DNA of 64,000 bases. Source: Chitinophaga eiseniae. GTDB lineage: Bacteria > Bacteroidota > Bacteroidia > Chitinophagales > Chitinophagaceae. The stretch spans positions 62,001 through 126,000 of the forward strand of contig NZ_JABAHZ010000001.1 of NCBI RefSeq assembly GCF_012641265.1. The letters run 5' to 3'. The notes under the pieces were generated by a model. That model worked only from the letters and a program-made list of their open reading frames with translations, was not told the DNA's origin and did no database searches. Both the position numbers and the translations under genes were made by a program. Below are positions 52,754 to 61,992 of the stretch, one piece after another. Positions within the stretch are counted from its first letter, which is position 1. Each line of letters begins with the position of its first letter.

Positions 52754-54060
52754 TATAATATTTTGTATTCCTGTTCATGCCAGACTCCCAGGGGTTCGTA
52801 CTGCTTTTCGCGACCGGTAACGGCCATGGGCAGGGGGGCGCCGCCGCTGAAAGCCAGCAGTTTCCAGATATGCGGAAACCCTTTCTTAATGGGCATCAGC
52901 TGTTGCCGGCCATCCTGCAGCCACCATTGTTCCTGGTACCATACCGGCGTGAGGGCCGTTATCGTATATACCTGGTCGTTATACAGGGGAAATACGCTTC
53001 CTATATTGGTTTGCGCCTGTACCACTTCCTGCCAGCCTTCCAGGCCCTGGAAGGTATGATTCATCGGTACCTGGATTTGTTGCTTGATCAATGCCCGCAG
53101 CGGTGCTGCAGAAGGATAATACACCAGTTCTGCCTCCAGGCAGGTGCCGGGCGTCAGCGGAACAGCCGCCGCCTGTTGGCCGCGGACAAAGAATTGCAGG
53201 ATCAGGGCACTGCGCCGCGTATGAATGCCGTATAGCCAGTACCGTTCTGTTACCAGCCTGTCTTCTTCGCTGGTTTGTTTCCCCAATACCTGCCAGGTAT
53301 CAGCAATCCCGGTCTGCGCTTTCAGCTCTTCCTGCGATTGAGAAAAGCCAATCAGGGCGCGCAGATCCTGCTGCAATGCCGCAGGTAGCTGATCCTGGTG
53401 CCGGTAGCCCTGGATAACGAGGTAAATACGCAGTAGCTGGTTCAGGAAAACGGTTTGCCAGCCATCATGGAAATAGCTGATGTCTGCCAGCTCCCGCATC
53501 ATGGCGGCCAGGCCGGGGGCTTGGGCATCCACCATACGGCGGATCATATTTTCGAAGAAGGAAAAATCTTTTTCGGGGAGATCCAGTATGCCGTTGTATA
53601 CCAGGTGCTTGATCCAGCGAAGCAATTCATCAGTACCATCGGTTACCTTCTGTTGACGGGCCTGCTGCCGTTTGGCCTGCGCCGCTGTATCGGTTGTTTT
53701 CTCTGTCGTGGGCACCGCTTTTTTCTCGTCGCGCTCCGCGCGCTTGGCCAGCCAGTCACTCACCCAGGCAGGCGGTGTCTGGGTATCGAAAGAACCGGGT
53801 TGCCGGGAATAAAGGAGTAGCAACCCCAAACCATGTTTACAGGGAAATTTACGACTGGGACAACTGCACTTGAATGCCATGTTGCCGGTATCTATCTGTG
53901 TCTGGTAGGGTTTACTGCCGCTGCCCTGGCACTCGCCCCACAATGCATGTTCGCCAACGCCCTTACTCACCCATTTAGCCGGATTGGCCAGGTCTTTCCC
54001 CGATTTACGGGAGGAATCGTCAGGCCCCATGGCCAGCACTTGTTCGTCGGATAGGTTCAA
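52753..54060 (-). CDS. SWIM zinc-finger protein, first gene of the six-gene module
   Basis: This is a 435-residue protein. The SWIM zinc finger CxCx6CxH is complete: Cys65, Cys67, Cys74 and His76 (KCSCPSRKFPCKHG). SWIM domains bind DNA or proteins. The rest is partly basic and helical. The start is a TTG at 54060; an in-frame stop lies five codons upstream and the TTG product begins NLSDEQVLA, which fits the family, so no ATG alternative is needed, though one exists at residue 11. It is the first gene of the operon, with a possible TTTG-N22-TTAATTTG promoter (54081-54114, minus strand). The role is unknown. Confidence 0.85.
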   Translation of the reverse strand: MNLSDEQVLAMGPDDSSRKSGKDLANPAKWVSKGVGEHALWGECQGSGSKPYQTQIDTGNMAFKCSCPSRKFPCKHGLGLLLLYSRQPGSFDTQTPPAWVSDWLAKRAERDEKKAVPTTEKTTDTAAQAKRQQARQQKVTDGTDELLRWIKHLVYNGILDLPEKDFSFFENMIRRMVDAQAPGLAAMMRELADISYFHDGWQTVFLNQLLRIYLVIQGYRHQDQLPAALQQDLRALIGFSQSQEELKAQTGIADTWQVLGKQTSEEDRLVTERYWLYGIHTRRSALILQFFVRGQQAAAVPLTPGTCLEAELVYYPSAAPLRALIKQQIQVPMNHTFQGLEGWQEVVQAQTNIGSVFPLYNDQVYTITALTPVWYQEQWWLQDGRQQLMPIKKGFPHIWKLLAFSGGAPLPMAVTGREKQYEPLGVWHEQEYKIL

Positions 54061-54103
54061 TGGATTAACGATTTAAGCCACAAATTAAAGAATTAAGTAA
54101 AAT

Positions 54104-54154
54104 AAAAAACCAAATATCAAATAACACTACGCAGTGTATTTGGTATTTGGTTTT
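54104..54154. terminator. Intrinsic terminator of the suf operon
   Basis: A near-perfect 22-23-bp stem (54106-54128 with 54133-54154, one bulge, loop ACGC) with low-complexity CCAAATA words. The minus strand ends in a run of T, which places it as the suf operon terminator; the plus strand has a shorter T-run. It lies immediately upstream of the SWIM operon promoter. Confidence 0.92.
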
Positions 54155-54176
54155 AATATCACGAAATTTCTTTCTC

Positions 54177-54503
54177 TTATAAAAATCCCAGCTCCAGCTT
54201 GGCTTCTTCACTCATCATATCCCGGGTCCAGGGTGGATCAAAGGTAAGGTGTACATCTACATCAGACACGCCTTCTATATTTCTTACCTTCTCATCTACT
54301 TCCCGGATAATATCGCCGGCTACCGGGCAACCAGGCGCCGTCAATGTCATATCGATACCTACCCGGTTATTGGCCTTGATCTTTACCTCATATACCAGTC
54401 CCAGTTCCCAGATATTGACCGGGATTTCCGGATCATATACCGTTTTCAGCTGGGCTTCTATCTGTTCTCTTAATGTTGCTTCACTAATAGGTGCTTCACT
54501 CAT
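54177..54503 (-). CDS. SUF-associated DUF59/MIP18 protein (SufT-like)
   Basis: This is a 108-residue MIP18-family (DUF59) iron-sulfur assembly factor that helps load clusters onto client proteins. The family pattern DPEIPVNIWELGLVYEV and the cysteine motif MTLTAPGCPVAG are present. It is the last gene of the suf operon and overlaps sufE by 4 bp. I see nothing unusual in it. Confidence 0.9.
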   Translation of the reverse strand: MSEAPISEATLREQIEAQLKTVYDPEIPVNIWELGLVYEVKIKANNRVGIDMTLTAPGCPVAGDIIREVDEKVRNIEGVSDVDVHLTFDPPWTRDMMSEEAKLELGFL

Positions 54504-54928
54504 TGCTGGTTAATTTTAGCCTGGTAAGCGATGGAATACAGCTTCATTTGTTTCAGCATACTCAGTAGCCCATTGGAACGGGTAGGGGAGAGATGACTGC
54601 TTAAACCAATGGCATTGATGAAATAAATATCCGAAGTGGCAATTTCCTGTGGCGTATGACCGGAAAGCACATAAATCATCAGGCTTACCAGTCCCTTGGT
54701 GATCACCGCATCACTGTCGCCGGTGAAAAACAGTTTCCCGTCTTTCAGCTCGGTATGCAGCCATACCCTGGATTGACAGCCTTTGATCAGGTTATCCGGT
54801 GTTTTATATTCTTCTGCAATGAGCGGTAACTCTTTGCCCAGCTGGATAATATATTCATATTTATCTTCCCAGCTACCCATCACCGAAAAATCGGATATTA
54901 TTTCTTCCTGTATTTCCTGGATCGTCAT
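54500..54928 (-). CDS. sufE: SufE sulfur-acceptor protein
   Basis: This 142-residue protein takes the persulfide from SufS and passes it to the SufBCD scaffold. The acceptor Cys51 is in LIKGCQSRVWL, at the same position as in Escherichia coli SufE. The open frame extends to 54970, but the ATG at 54928 gives the standard start and leaves a 10-bp gap to sufS. It overlaps the SufT-like gene by 4 bp. Confidence 0.95.
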   Translation of the reverse strand: MTIQEIQEEIISDFSVMGSWEDKYEYIIQLGKELPLIAEEYKTPDNLIKGCQSRVWLHTELKDGKLFFTGDSDAVITKGLVSLMIYVLSGHTPQEIATSDIYFINAIGLSSHLSPTRSNGLLSMLKQMKLYSIAYQAKINQQ

Positions 54929-54938
54929 ATACACTCGT

Positions 54939-56183
54939 TTACAAAAGCATGGAAGCGGCTCTTTTAACACCGGCTACCAGTTTGTCTATTTCCTCCTTGG
55001 TGTTATAAAATGTCAGTGATGCCCTTACCGTACCAGGTACCTGGAACAGGTCCATCAATGGTTCGGTACAGTGGTGGCCGGTTCTCACCGCTATTCCCTG
55101 CTGATCCAGTAATTCTCCCATATCAAACGGGTGAATATTATGTACCAGGAAGGAAATAACGCCACTTCTGTTTTTGGCATCGCCAATGAAGCGGATACCA
55201 TCTATTTTACGCAGCTCCTGCATAGCATAAGCCATCAGCGCTTCTTCCCGCTGTTGAATTTCAGGGAGACCAATCTGCTGCAGGTATTCGATGGCCGTAC
55301 CCAATGCAATGGAACCAGCTATATTCGGTGTACCTGCTTCAAATTTATAAGGCAGTTCGTTGTAAATAGTCTTGGCAAAAGTAACGGTCTTGATCATATC
55401 GCCGCCACCCTGGTAGGGAGGCAGTTTATTTAACCATTCCGTGGTGCCGTATAACACACCGGTACCGGTAGGACCGTAAATTTTATGCCCCGAAAATACC
55501 AGGAAATCCGGCTGTAAGGCCTGCACATCAATACTGATATGCTGAATGGCCTGGGCGGCATCTATGAGCACGGGAATATTCCGCGCATGTGCCAGGGCAA
55601 TGATATCCTGTACCGGGTTTACGGTACCCAGGGTATTGGAAACATACGTAACAGCTACCATCTTCACCGTGTCGTCCAGCATGCTTTCATACACATCCAT
55701 CCGCAGTTCCCCTTTCTCTGTGATCGGTATGACCTTCAGGGTAGCGCCGGCCTCTTCACAGGCAATCTGCCAGGGCACGATATTACTATGGTGCTCCATG
55801 GAAGAGATGATCACACTGTCGCCTGCTTTCAGGAAACGACGGCTCATGGTATTGGCTACCAGGTTGATGCCATCGGTAGTACCTTTGGTAAAGATGATTT
55901 CATGGGAATGAGCTGCATTGATATAACCGGCCACAATGTGACGGGCTTTCTCATATGCATCCGTTGCCACCTGGCTCAGGTGGTGTACTCCCCGGTGCAC
56001 ATTGCTGTTATATTCCTCGTAATAGCGTGCTTCCGCATCTATTACAACCTGTGGTTTCTGCGTGGTAGCGCCGTTATCAAAATATACCAGCGGCTTACCA
56101 TGCACCTGTTGCTGCAGGATAGGAAAATCCTTTCTTATCTGTGCGATATCCAGGCCGGTGGTAATGTTAGCAATATGTTCCAT
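54939..56183 (-). CDS. sufS: Cysteine desulfurase SufS
   Basis: This group-II cysteine desulfurase of 414 residues produces alanine and an enzyme persulfide for Fe-S cluster assembly. The PLP lysine is Lys234 in SGHKIYGPTG and the persulfide Cys372 is in RTGHHCTEP. It lies between sufD and sufE with gaps of 8 and 10 bp, in the usual SUF operon layout. Confidence 0.97.
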   Translation of the reverse strand: MEHIANITTGLDIAQIRKDFPILQQQVHGKPLVYFDNGATTQKPQVVIDAEARYYEEYNSNVHRGVHHLSQVATDAYEKARHIVAGYINAAHSHEIIFTKGTTDGINLVANTMSRRFLKAGDSVIISSMEHHSNIVPWQIACEEAGATLKVIPITEKGELRMDVYESMLDDTVKMVAVTYVSNTLGTVNPVQDIIALAHARNIPVLIDAAQAIQHISIDVQALQPDFLVFSGHKIYGPTGTGVLYGTTEWLNKLPPYQGGGDMIKTVTFAKTIYNELPYKFEAGTPNIAGSIALGTAIEYLQQIGLPEIQQREEALMAYAMQELRKIDGIRFIGDAKNRSGVISFLVHNIHPFDMGELLDQQGIAVRTGHHCTEPLMDLFQVPGTVRASLTFYNTKEEIDKLVAGVKRAASMLL

Positions 56184-56191
56184 CGTTAATT

Positions 56192-57511
56192 TTAATTATT
56201 CATGATCTCCGCAATCTGCTCCTGCAGGAAATGCTGCAGGGCCGGTACATGTATCGCATCGGTAATATCGTGCGAGAAAGCATTTACCATCAGGGCTTTC
56301 GCCGCTTCTTCACCTATGCCACGGGAGCGCAGGTAAAACATAGACTCTTCGCTGAACTGACCGGCAGTAAAACCATGACTGCACTTTACATCGTCGGCAT
56401 AAATTTCCAGCTGTGGCTGGGAATTGATATCCGCTTTGCTGCCCAGTAACAGGTTATTGTTTTGCTGGAAGGCATTGGTTTTCTGGGCTTCCTGGTGTAC
56501 CAGGATCTTACCGGTAAATACGCCGTTGGAATCGTCCAGCAGCACGCCTTTATACAGCTCATTACTGTTACAATCCGGCATGATATGATCCATAAAGGTA
56601 TGGTTGTCTACATGCTGGTGTTTGTTGGTAATGTATAAACCGTTCAGGTTAGTCTCGGTATGACTGCCATTCAGTGCCACGCTGGTATTATTGCGGGTAA
56701 ATGGTGTACCAGGCAGGGTAACACTGAAATGATGGTAACGGCTGTCTTTAAATTGCTGTGCCGCAGTAGTGCTTACTTCACGGAAGCTGTCTTCTCCCTG
56801 TTGTACACAGTAATGCCATAATTCAGCATTTTCCTGTACTATGGTTTCTACTACGCTGTTGGCAAATGCTACAGCAGTGGTTTCCGGGTGTACAGAACTT
56901 TCTATGATCGTTGCAGCGGCGTTCCTGTTCAGCACCCACAGGTGGCGGGGCTGGATAAAGGAATGCGCAGTGCAGGAGTATACGTGTATTACATGGACAG
57001 GTTTATCCAGTACCGTATTGGCGGCCAGCTCAATATACAGGCCATCTGCAAAGAGGGCGGTGTTCAGCTGGGCCAGGGATTCTGTTTCCAGGTGATGCTG
57101 CTGGTTGAAGTAGGTTACAAAACCAGGGGCGTCGGCATATGCGCTCATAGCGCCTATGGTGATGCCCTTACCTTCCGGCAGGGTAGACTGATCAGCCTGC
57201 AGGCGACCGTTTACCAATACTACCCGGTAGCAGTCCAGCTCAGGGATTGCTGCCTGTTGTGCCACTGTTGGCGCTACGGGAGCGGCATCGTTCAGCAGCT
57301 CATAGGGAAATTCCTTCAGGTAGCGCTGAATATTTGAATAGCGCCATGCTTCCGTTTTCAGCGTAGGTAAGCCCATCGCTGTAAAACGTTCCAACGCCTT
57401 GCGGCGGATGCTTTGTACTGCATCGGTCGACGGAACAGTTGCCTGCGCCGCTAATGCAGTTACATCGGCTGTTAAAGCCTGGTAAAATGGCAGTATCATA
57501 TCGCTTGTCAT
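56192..57511 (-). CDS. sufD: Fe-S assembly scaffold subunit SufD
   Basis: This is a 439-residue SufB/SufD-fold protein, a partner in the SufBC2D scaffold. The beta-helix core and the C-terminal motifs KCSHGFTAGQ and FYLRSRGIGEEAAKALMV are typical. It lies 10 bp after sufC and 8 bp before sufS. Confidence 0.95.
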   Translation of the reverse strand: MTSDMILPFYQALTADVTALAAQATVPSTDAVQSIRRKALERFTAMGLPTLKTEAWRYSNIQRYLKEFPYELLNDAAPVAPTVAQQAAIPELDCYRVVLVNGRLQADQSTLPEGKGITIGAMSAYADAPGFVTYFNQQHHLETESLAQLNTALFADGLYIELAANTVLDKPVHVIHVYSCTAHSFIQPRHLWVLNRNAAATIIESSVHPETTAVAFANSVVETIVQENAELWHYCVQQGEDSFREVSTTAAQQFKDSRYHHFSVTLPGTPFTRNNTSVALNGSHTETNLNGLYITNKHQHVDNHTFMDHIMPDCNSNELYKGVLLDDSNGVFTGKILVHQEAQKTNAFQQNNNLLLGSKADINSQPQLEIYADDVKCSHGFTAGQFSEESMFYLRSRGIGEEAAKALMVNAFSHDITDAIHVPALQHFLQEQIAEIMNN

Positions 57512-57521
57512 AAATTCTTTC

Positions 57522-58286
57522 TTATACAGATTCTTTCAAATGTAATTCCTCTTTCAGCCAGTCGTATCCTCTTTCTTCCAGCTCCAGTGCCAGTTCTTTG
57601 GTACCGGTCTTGATGATACGGCCATTGTACAATACGTGTACAAAGTCGGGTATGATATACTCCAGCAGGCGTTGGTAGTGGGTAATCACTACAAAGGATT
57701 TTTCTGCGTCGCGTAATTTGTTTACACCGCTGGAAACAATACGCAGCGCATCAATGTCCAATCCGGAATCTGTTTCGTCCAAAATAGCCAGCTGAGGATC
57801 CAGCATCGCCAGTTGGAAAATTTCGTTACGTTTCTTTTCTCCACCGCTGAAGCCCTCATTCAGGGAACGGTTCATCAGGTTGGAATGAAAATCTACCAGC
57901 TGCTGTTTTTCTTTGGTCAGTTTCAGGAACTCTCTGGCTTCCAGCGCAGGGAGACCTTTATACGCCCTGATTTCGTTTAGCGCTGTTTTCAGAAAGTTGA
58001 GGTTGGAAACGCCTGGTATTTCTACCGGGTATTGGAAAGCAAGGAATACACCTTCACGGGCGCGATCTTCCGGAGATAAATCCAGCAGATTTTTACCATT
58101 GAACCAAACTTCACCTTCGGTCACAGTATAGTTATCACGACCAGCCAGCACAGAAGCCAGTGAGCTTTTGCCGGAACCGTTAGGCCCCATGATAGCGTGC
58201 ATTTCTCCTTTGTTTATTTCGAGATTGATGCCTTTCAGAATTTTTTTCCCTTCTACTTCTGCGTGCAGATTTTTAATCGTCAGCAT
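57522..58286 (-). CDS. sufC: Fe-S assembly ATPase SufC
   Basis: This is an ABC-type ATPase of 254 residues that energises the SufBCD scaffold. Walker A is GPNGSGKSS (Lys40), the signature is SGGEKKR, Walker B is LAILDETDSGLD and the switch His is in VITHYQRLL. It lies between sufB and sufD. Confidence 0.97.
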   Translation of the reverse strand: MLTIKNLHAEVEGKKILKGINLEINKGEMHAIMGPNGSGKSSLASVLAGRDNYTVTEGEVWFNGKNLLDLSPEDRAREGVFLAFQYPVEIPGVSNLNFLKTALNEIRAYKGLPALEAREFLKLTKEKQQLVDFHSNLMNRSLNEGFSGGEKKRNEIFQLAMLDPQLAILDETDSGLDIDALRIVSSGVNKLRDAEKSFVVITHYQRLLEYIIPDFVHVLYNGRIIKTGTKELALELEERGYDWLKEELHLKESV

Positions 58287-58328
58287 GTTTGTTTTATTTC
58301 GTTCTGTATGTATTAGTTGAATAATGAA

Positions 58329-59774
58329 TTATCCAACGCTTCCTTCAAGTGTAATAGATAATAATTTTTGTGCTTCCACCGCAAATTCCATTGGCAGTTG
58401 GTTCAGTACTTCCTTCACGTAACCATTTACAATGAGGGCTACGGCCTTTTCACTGTCAATACCACGTTGATTCAGGTAGAAGATCTGGTCTTCCCCGATT
58501 TTGGAAGTGGTGGCTTCGTGCTCAATCATAGCTGATTTGTTCCTCGACTCAATGTAAGGGAACGTATGTGATCCGCATTGGTTACCGATCAGCAGGGAAT
58601 CGCACTGGGTAAAGTTACGCGCGTTATCCGCACGAGGCCCTACAGATACCAGACCGCGATAGCTGTTGTCGCCATGGCCGGCAGAAATACCTTTGGAAAT
58701 GATACGGCTTTTAGTGCCTTTACCGATATGGTGAATTTTGGTACCGGTATCCGCAATTTGCTTATTGCGCACAACGGCTACAGAATAGAATTCACCTTCG
58801 GAGTGATCGCCCTGCAGGATTACGCTGGGATATTTCCAGGTAATGGCAGAACCGGTTTCTACCTGTGTCCAGGAGATCTTGCTGGCAGCGCCTTTACAGA
58901 TCCCTCTTTTGGTCACGAAGTTGTAGATACCACCTTTACCGTCTTTATCACCGGGATACCAGTTTTGTACGGTAGAATATTTTATTTCAGCATGTTCGAG
59001 GGCTACCAGCTCTACTACGGCCGCATGCAGCTGATTTTCATCACGCATCGGGGCGGTACAACCTTCCAGGTAGCTCACATAACTGTTATCGTCTGCAATG
59101 ATCAGGGTACGTTCAAACTGGCCGGTGTTCTGGGCATTGATACGGAAGTAGGTGCTCAGTTCCATCGGGCAACGTACGCCTTTGGGAATGTAAACGAAAG
59201 AACCGTCGGAGAATACAGCGGAGTTCAGGGCAGCGAAAACATTGTCGGTATGAGGTACCACGCTACCCAGGTATTTCTTCACCAGTTCGGGATGTTCCTG
59301 TACGGCTTCTCCGAAGGAACAGAAGATAACACCCATTTCCTTTAACTTACCTTTAAAGGTAGTAGCAACGGAAACGCTGTCAAATACGGCATCTACGGCT
59401 ACGCCGGTTAATGCTTTCTGTTCATTCAGCGGAATACCCAGCTTTTCGAAAGTAGCCAGCAGTTCAGGATCTACTTCATCCAGGCTGTTGAGCTGTTTTT
59501 TCTTACGTGGTGCGGCATAGTAAGAAACGGCCTGCAGGTCGAGTGCCGGCATTTCAAAGTGCTGCCATTTTGGGAATTCCATTTTCTTAAAGGCTGCAAA
59601 GCCTTTCAAACGCCATTCCAGCAACCATTCAGGTTCATTTTTCTTTGCCGAAATAAAACGGATGATATCCTCATTCAGCCCGGGAGGGGCAATATCCATT
59701 TCAATATCGGTGGTAAAGCCAAACTCGTACTCCTTATTGGCTATATCATCAATTATTTCGTTACTGTTGATCAT
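58329..59774 (-). CDS. sufB: Fe-S assembly scaffold protein SufB
   Basis: This is a 481-residue scaffold on which the nascent Fe-S cluster is built together with SufC and SufD. Characteristic parts are [23 protein letters not shown] sequence (FVYIPKG here), YLEGCTAP and the C-terminal [20 protein letters not shown]. The length matches the family. It lies 13 bp after the A-type carrier gene. Confidence 0.96.
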   Translation of the reverse strand: MINSNEIIDDIANKEYEFGFTTDIEMDIAPPGLNEDIIRFISAKKNEPEWLLEWRLKGFAAFKKMEFPKWQHFEMPALDLQAVSYYAAPRKKKQLNSLDEVDPELLATFEKLGIPLNEQKALTGVAVDAVFDSVSVATTFKGKLKEMGVIFCSFGEAVQEHPELVKKYLGSVVPHTDNVFAALNSAVFSDGSFVYIPKGVRCPMELSTYFRINAQNTGQFERTLIIADDNSYVSYLEGCTAPMRDENQLHAAVVELVALEHAEIKYSTVQNWYPGDKDGKGGIYNFVTKRGICKGAASKISWTQVETGSAITWKYPSVILQGDHSEGEFYSVAVVRNKQIADTGTKIHHIGKGTKSRIISKGISAGHGDNSYRGLVSVGPRADNARNFTQCDSLLIGNQCGSHTFPYIESRNKSAMIEHEATTSKIGEDQIFYLNQRGIDSEKAVALIVNGYVKEVLNQLPMEFAVEAQKLLSITLEGSVG

Positions 59775-59787
59775 ACAAGTTTAAAAT

Positions 59788-60114
59788 TTAAACTGCGAAG
59801 CTTTCTCCACAGCTACAGGTTCTTGTCGCATTAGGATTGTTAAAGAAAAGGCCCTTGCCGTTCAGCCCATCTGAATAGTCCAGCTCTGTACCATACAGGT
59901 ACAACAGGCTCTTCATCTGTACCACTACTTTTACGCCTTTGTCTTCAAATACCTGGTCGCCTTCTTCTTCTGTTGCTTCAAATTTCATCACATATTCAAG
60001 ACCTGAACAACCACCACCTTTTACGCCTACACGTACAAAGGTGCCTGGCGCATGGTGTTCTTTTTCCATGAGATCTTTTATATATGCTCCTGCTTTTTCT
60101 GAAACGGTTATCAT
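59788..60114 (-). CDS. A-type Fe-S carrier (SufA/IscA/ErpA-like)
   Basis: This is a 108-residue A-type cluster carrier. The three cysteine ligands are present as Cys36 (GGGCSGLEY), Cys100 and Cys102 (TCSCGESF), almost at the IscA positions. Its place at the head of a suf operon makes SufA the likeliest role; IscA- or ErpA-like use cannot be separated by sequence. The gap to sufB is 13 bp. Confidence 0.93.
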   Translation of the reverse strand: MITVSEKAGAYIKDLMEKEHHAPGTFVRVGVKGGGCSGLEYVMKFEATEEEGDQVFEDKGVKVVVQMKSLLYLYGTELDYSDGLNGKGLFFNNPNATRTCSCGESFAV

Positions 60115-60162
60115 ACTCAGAATTTTTTTTAATGACTAATACCGGTTGCCCGGTGTAACGCT

Positions 60163-60732
60163 TTATCCTTCAATACCTGCTACTACGTGCGATTTAGCCG
60201 CACATAATAACTGCACCATCGTATCCAGCTTGTTTTTATAAAATGCAGTAAACCCACGGGTTTGCGGGTCATACAGATTGTCTTTCAAAATGGGTAGGGA
60301 ATAAGGTAATACCCAGGCCCTTAGTGCTTTCGCCACTGCATCCATCGCATTGATACCCTGCATGGCCTGCGTCCCGTCTGCCCAGGACAGCAAAGCTACA
60401 ACCTTTCCTGTTAAATAAGGGCGTTGGTTCTTACTGGTCATCTCCAGCCAGTCCAGGCAGTTTTTCATGGCGCCGGTCATACTGCCATGATAGAGGGGTG
60501 TCATCCATATATGAAGATCTGCTTTGCAAAATGCCTTACACATGGCATCTACTGCTGCCGGTTTATTACCTGCTTCCTGTTGAGAGAAAAAGGGGATATC
60601 TGCATTACCCAAACTAAAAATCTCCGGGGAAAATCCCTTTTCTTTTAACTGCTCCGTCAGATACACCGCCAACTGATTGGAGGTGGCATATGGCCGGTCA
60701 TCGATAGCGCCATTAAATATCAGGACGTTCAT
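60163..60732 (-). CDS. NAD(P)H-dependent FMN reductase-like flavoprotein
   Basis: This is a 189-residue flavodoxin-like FMN reductase family protein. The N terminus (MNVLIFNGAIDDRP) and the TPLYHGSMTGAMKNCLDWLE loop are the FMN-binding pattern of the SsuE/NQO-type family. It leads the suf operon (48 bp ahead of the carrier gene). A supply of reduced flavin or electrons for cluster assembly or repair is a reasonable inference, not shown. Confidence 0.85.
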   Translation of the reverse strand: MNVLIFNGAIDDRPYATSNQLAVYLTEQLKEKGFSPEIFSLGNADIPFFSQQEAGNKPAAVDAMCKAFCKADLHIWMTPLYHGSMTGAMKNCLDWLEMTSKNQRPYLTGKVVALLSWADGTQAMQGINAMDAVAKALRAWVLPYSLPILKDNLYDPQTRGFTAFYKNKLDTMVQLLCAAKSHVVAGIEG

Positions 60733-60869
60733 TAATATTTAATTTTTAGAGATTGAGCTGATTGTGAGATTAAGTTTTAATGAACAACCGCTCATAACCA
60801 TCAAAATCCCAAAAATCTTTTTTTAGCTCCCACAAATTTACGACATTTGAGAATAAAACAAGTAAGAAC

Positions 60870-61526
60870 TTGGAAAATTATCCAATCCGTACGAAACATG
60901 CTGCCGACAGGTTTTTGACATTGCTCAAGACCAGGGGTCCGCTGTCTGCCGCCGTGCTGGCGGGCGAATTGGGTATTACCGGTGAAGGAGCCCGGTTACA
61001 GCTGGTAAAGCTGGCCGAAGAAGGACTGGTGCAATCTGAAAGTACCTCTAAGGGCGTTGGACGCCCCGTATTAATATGGAGCCTTACCCCCCTGGGTAAT
61101 GCCCGTTTCCCCGACACCCATACGGAACTGACCCGTGAACTGATCCAGACCATTAAGCATGTGCTGGGTAAAGAAGCATTGGATAACGTAGTGAATGCCC
61201 GGGAAAAAAATCAACTGGAGAAATATAATACTGCCCTGCAGGGCATCACCGGCCTTGAAAATCGGCTCACCTCGTTTGCCGCCATCCGCTCAGGAGAAGG
61301 ATACCTGGCTGAATGGAAAAAAGAAGGTAATACCTATTATTTTATTGAAAATCACTGTCCTATCTGTTGCGCCGCCACCGAATGCGATAATATCTGTACC
61401 TCAGAAATGAGGACTTTCGTCAGCATCCTGGGGGAAGCCACCAGCGTATCCCGGGAGGAACACATCATCAACGGCGCCCGCCGCTGTGTATATAAGATAG
61501 AACAGGTGGATACTCCTACTTTATAA
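60870..61526 (+). CDS. SufR-like Fe-S-sensing transcriptional regulator
   Basis: This is a 218-residue winged-helix DNA-binding protein divergent from the suf operon. The N-terminal HTH (RFLTLLKTRGPLSAAVLAGEL, then GEGARLQLVKLAEEGLV) is of the ArsR/DeoR-like SufR type. The C-terminal part carries clustered cysteines (Cys163, Cys166, Cys167, Cys172 and Cys176 in HCPICCAATECDNIC), able to bind a [4Fe-4S] or [2Fe-2S] cluster, as in SufR. It probably represses suf when cluster supply is sufficient. The start is TTG at 60870; no ATG fits. The last 11 bp overlap the convergent EamA gene. Confidence 0.85.
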   Translation: MENYPIRTKHAADRFLTLLKTRGPLSAAVLAGELGITGEGARLQLVKLAEEGLVQSESTSKGVGRPVLIWSLTPLGNARFPDTHTELTRELIQTIKHVLGKEALDNVVNAREKNQLEKYNTALQGITGLENRLTSFAAIRSGEGYLAEWKKEGNTYYFIENHCPICCAATECDNICTSEMRTFVSILGEATSVSREEHIINGARRCVYKIEQVDTPTL

Positions 61527-61932
61527 TCAATACCAATGTACCGGAAATAATCAGCAAGGCCCCGATCGCCGTCTTCCAGGTGATCGCCTCCTGCAGGAAA
61601 ACAGCCGATAAAATAATAGTCAACGCCACACTGAGCTTGTCTACCGGCGCCACCTGCGATACTTTTCCGATCTGTATGGCCTTGAAATAAAAAATCCAGG
61701 AACAGCCTGTCGCCAACCCCGACAATACCAGGAATATCAGGCTGTGACGGGAAATAGCCTGTATCCCTTTATATTCCCCACGGGTCAGCACAATAGCCCA
61801 GGCCATGATGAGAATAATGACGGTACGGATAGCCGTTGCCAGGTCCGAAGAGATATTGGCTACGCCCACCTTGGCGAAAATAGCCGTGAGCGCTGCAAAA
61901 CCAGCTGATAGTAACGCGTAAATCCACCACAT
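61516..61932 (-). CDS. EamA-family membrane transporter, single-domain
   Basis: This is a 138-residue integral membrane protein with one five-helix EamA unit (WIYALLSAGFAALTAIFAKVG at the N terminus, WKTAIGALLIISGTLVLI at the end). Full DMT transporters have two such units, so it would need to dimerise. The substrate is unknown. It overlaps the SufR-like gene by 11 bp tail to tail. Confidence 0.85.
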   Translation of the reverse strand: MWWIYALLSAGFAALTAIFAKVGVANISSDLATAIRTVIILIMAWAIVLTRGEYKGIQAISRHSLIFLVLSGLATGCSWIFYFKAIQIGKVSQVAPVDKLSVALTIILSAVFLQEAITWKTAIGALLIISGTLVLIIK

Positions 61933-61992
61933 GGTACCATATTTAAAAGTTCGAATGTAGGGGTTGAATCTGACGGAATCCTGAAGCGATGC

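Noticed and set aside
43647..54060. Mobile defence island
   Set aside because: No integrase, transposase, tRNA-associated repeat or composition break was seen around it, so mobility is not supported, even though a conflict role stays possible.
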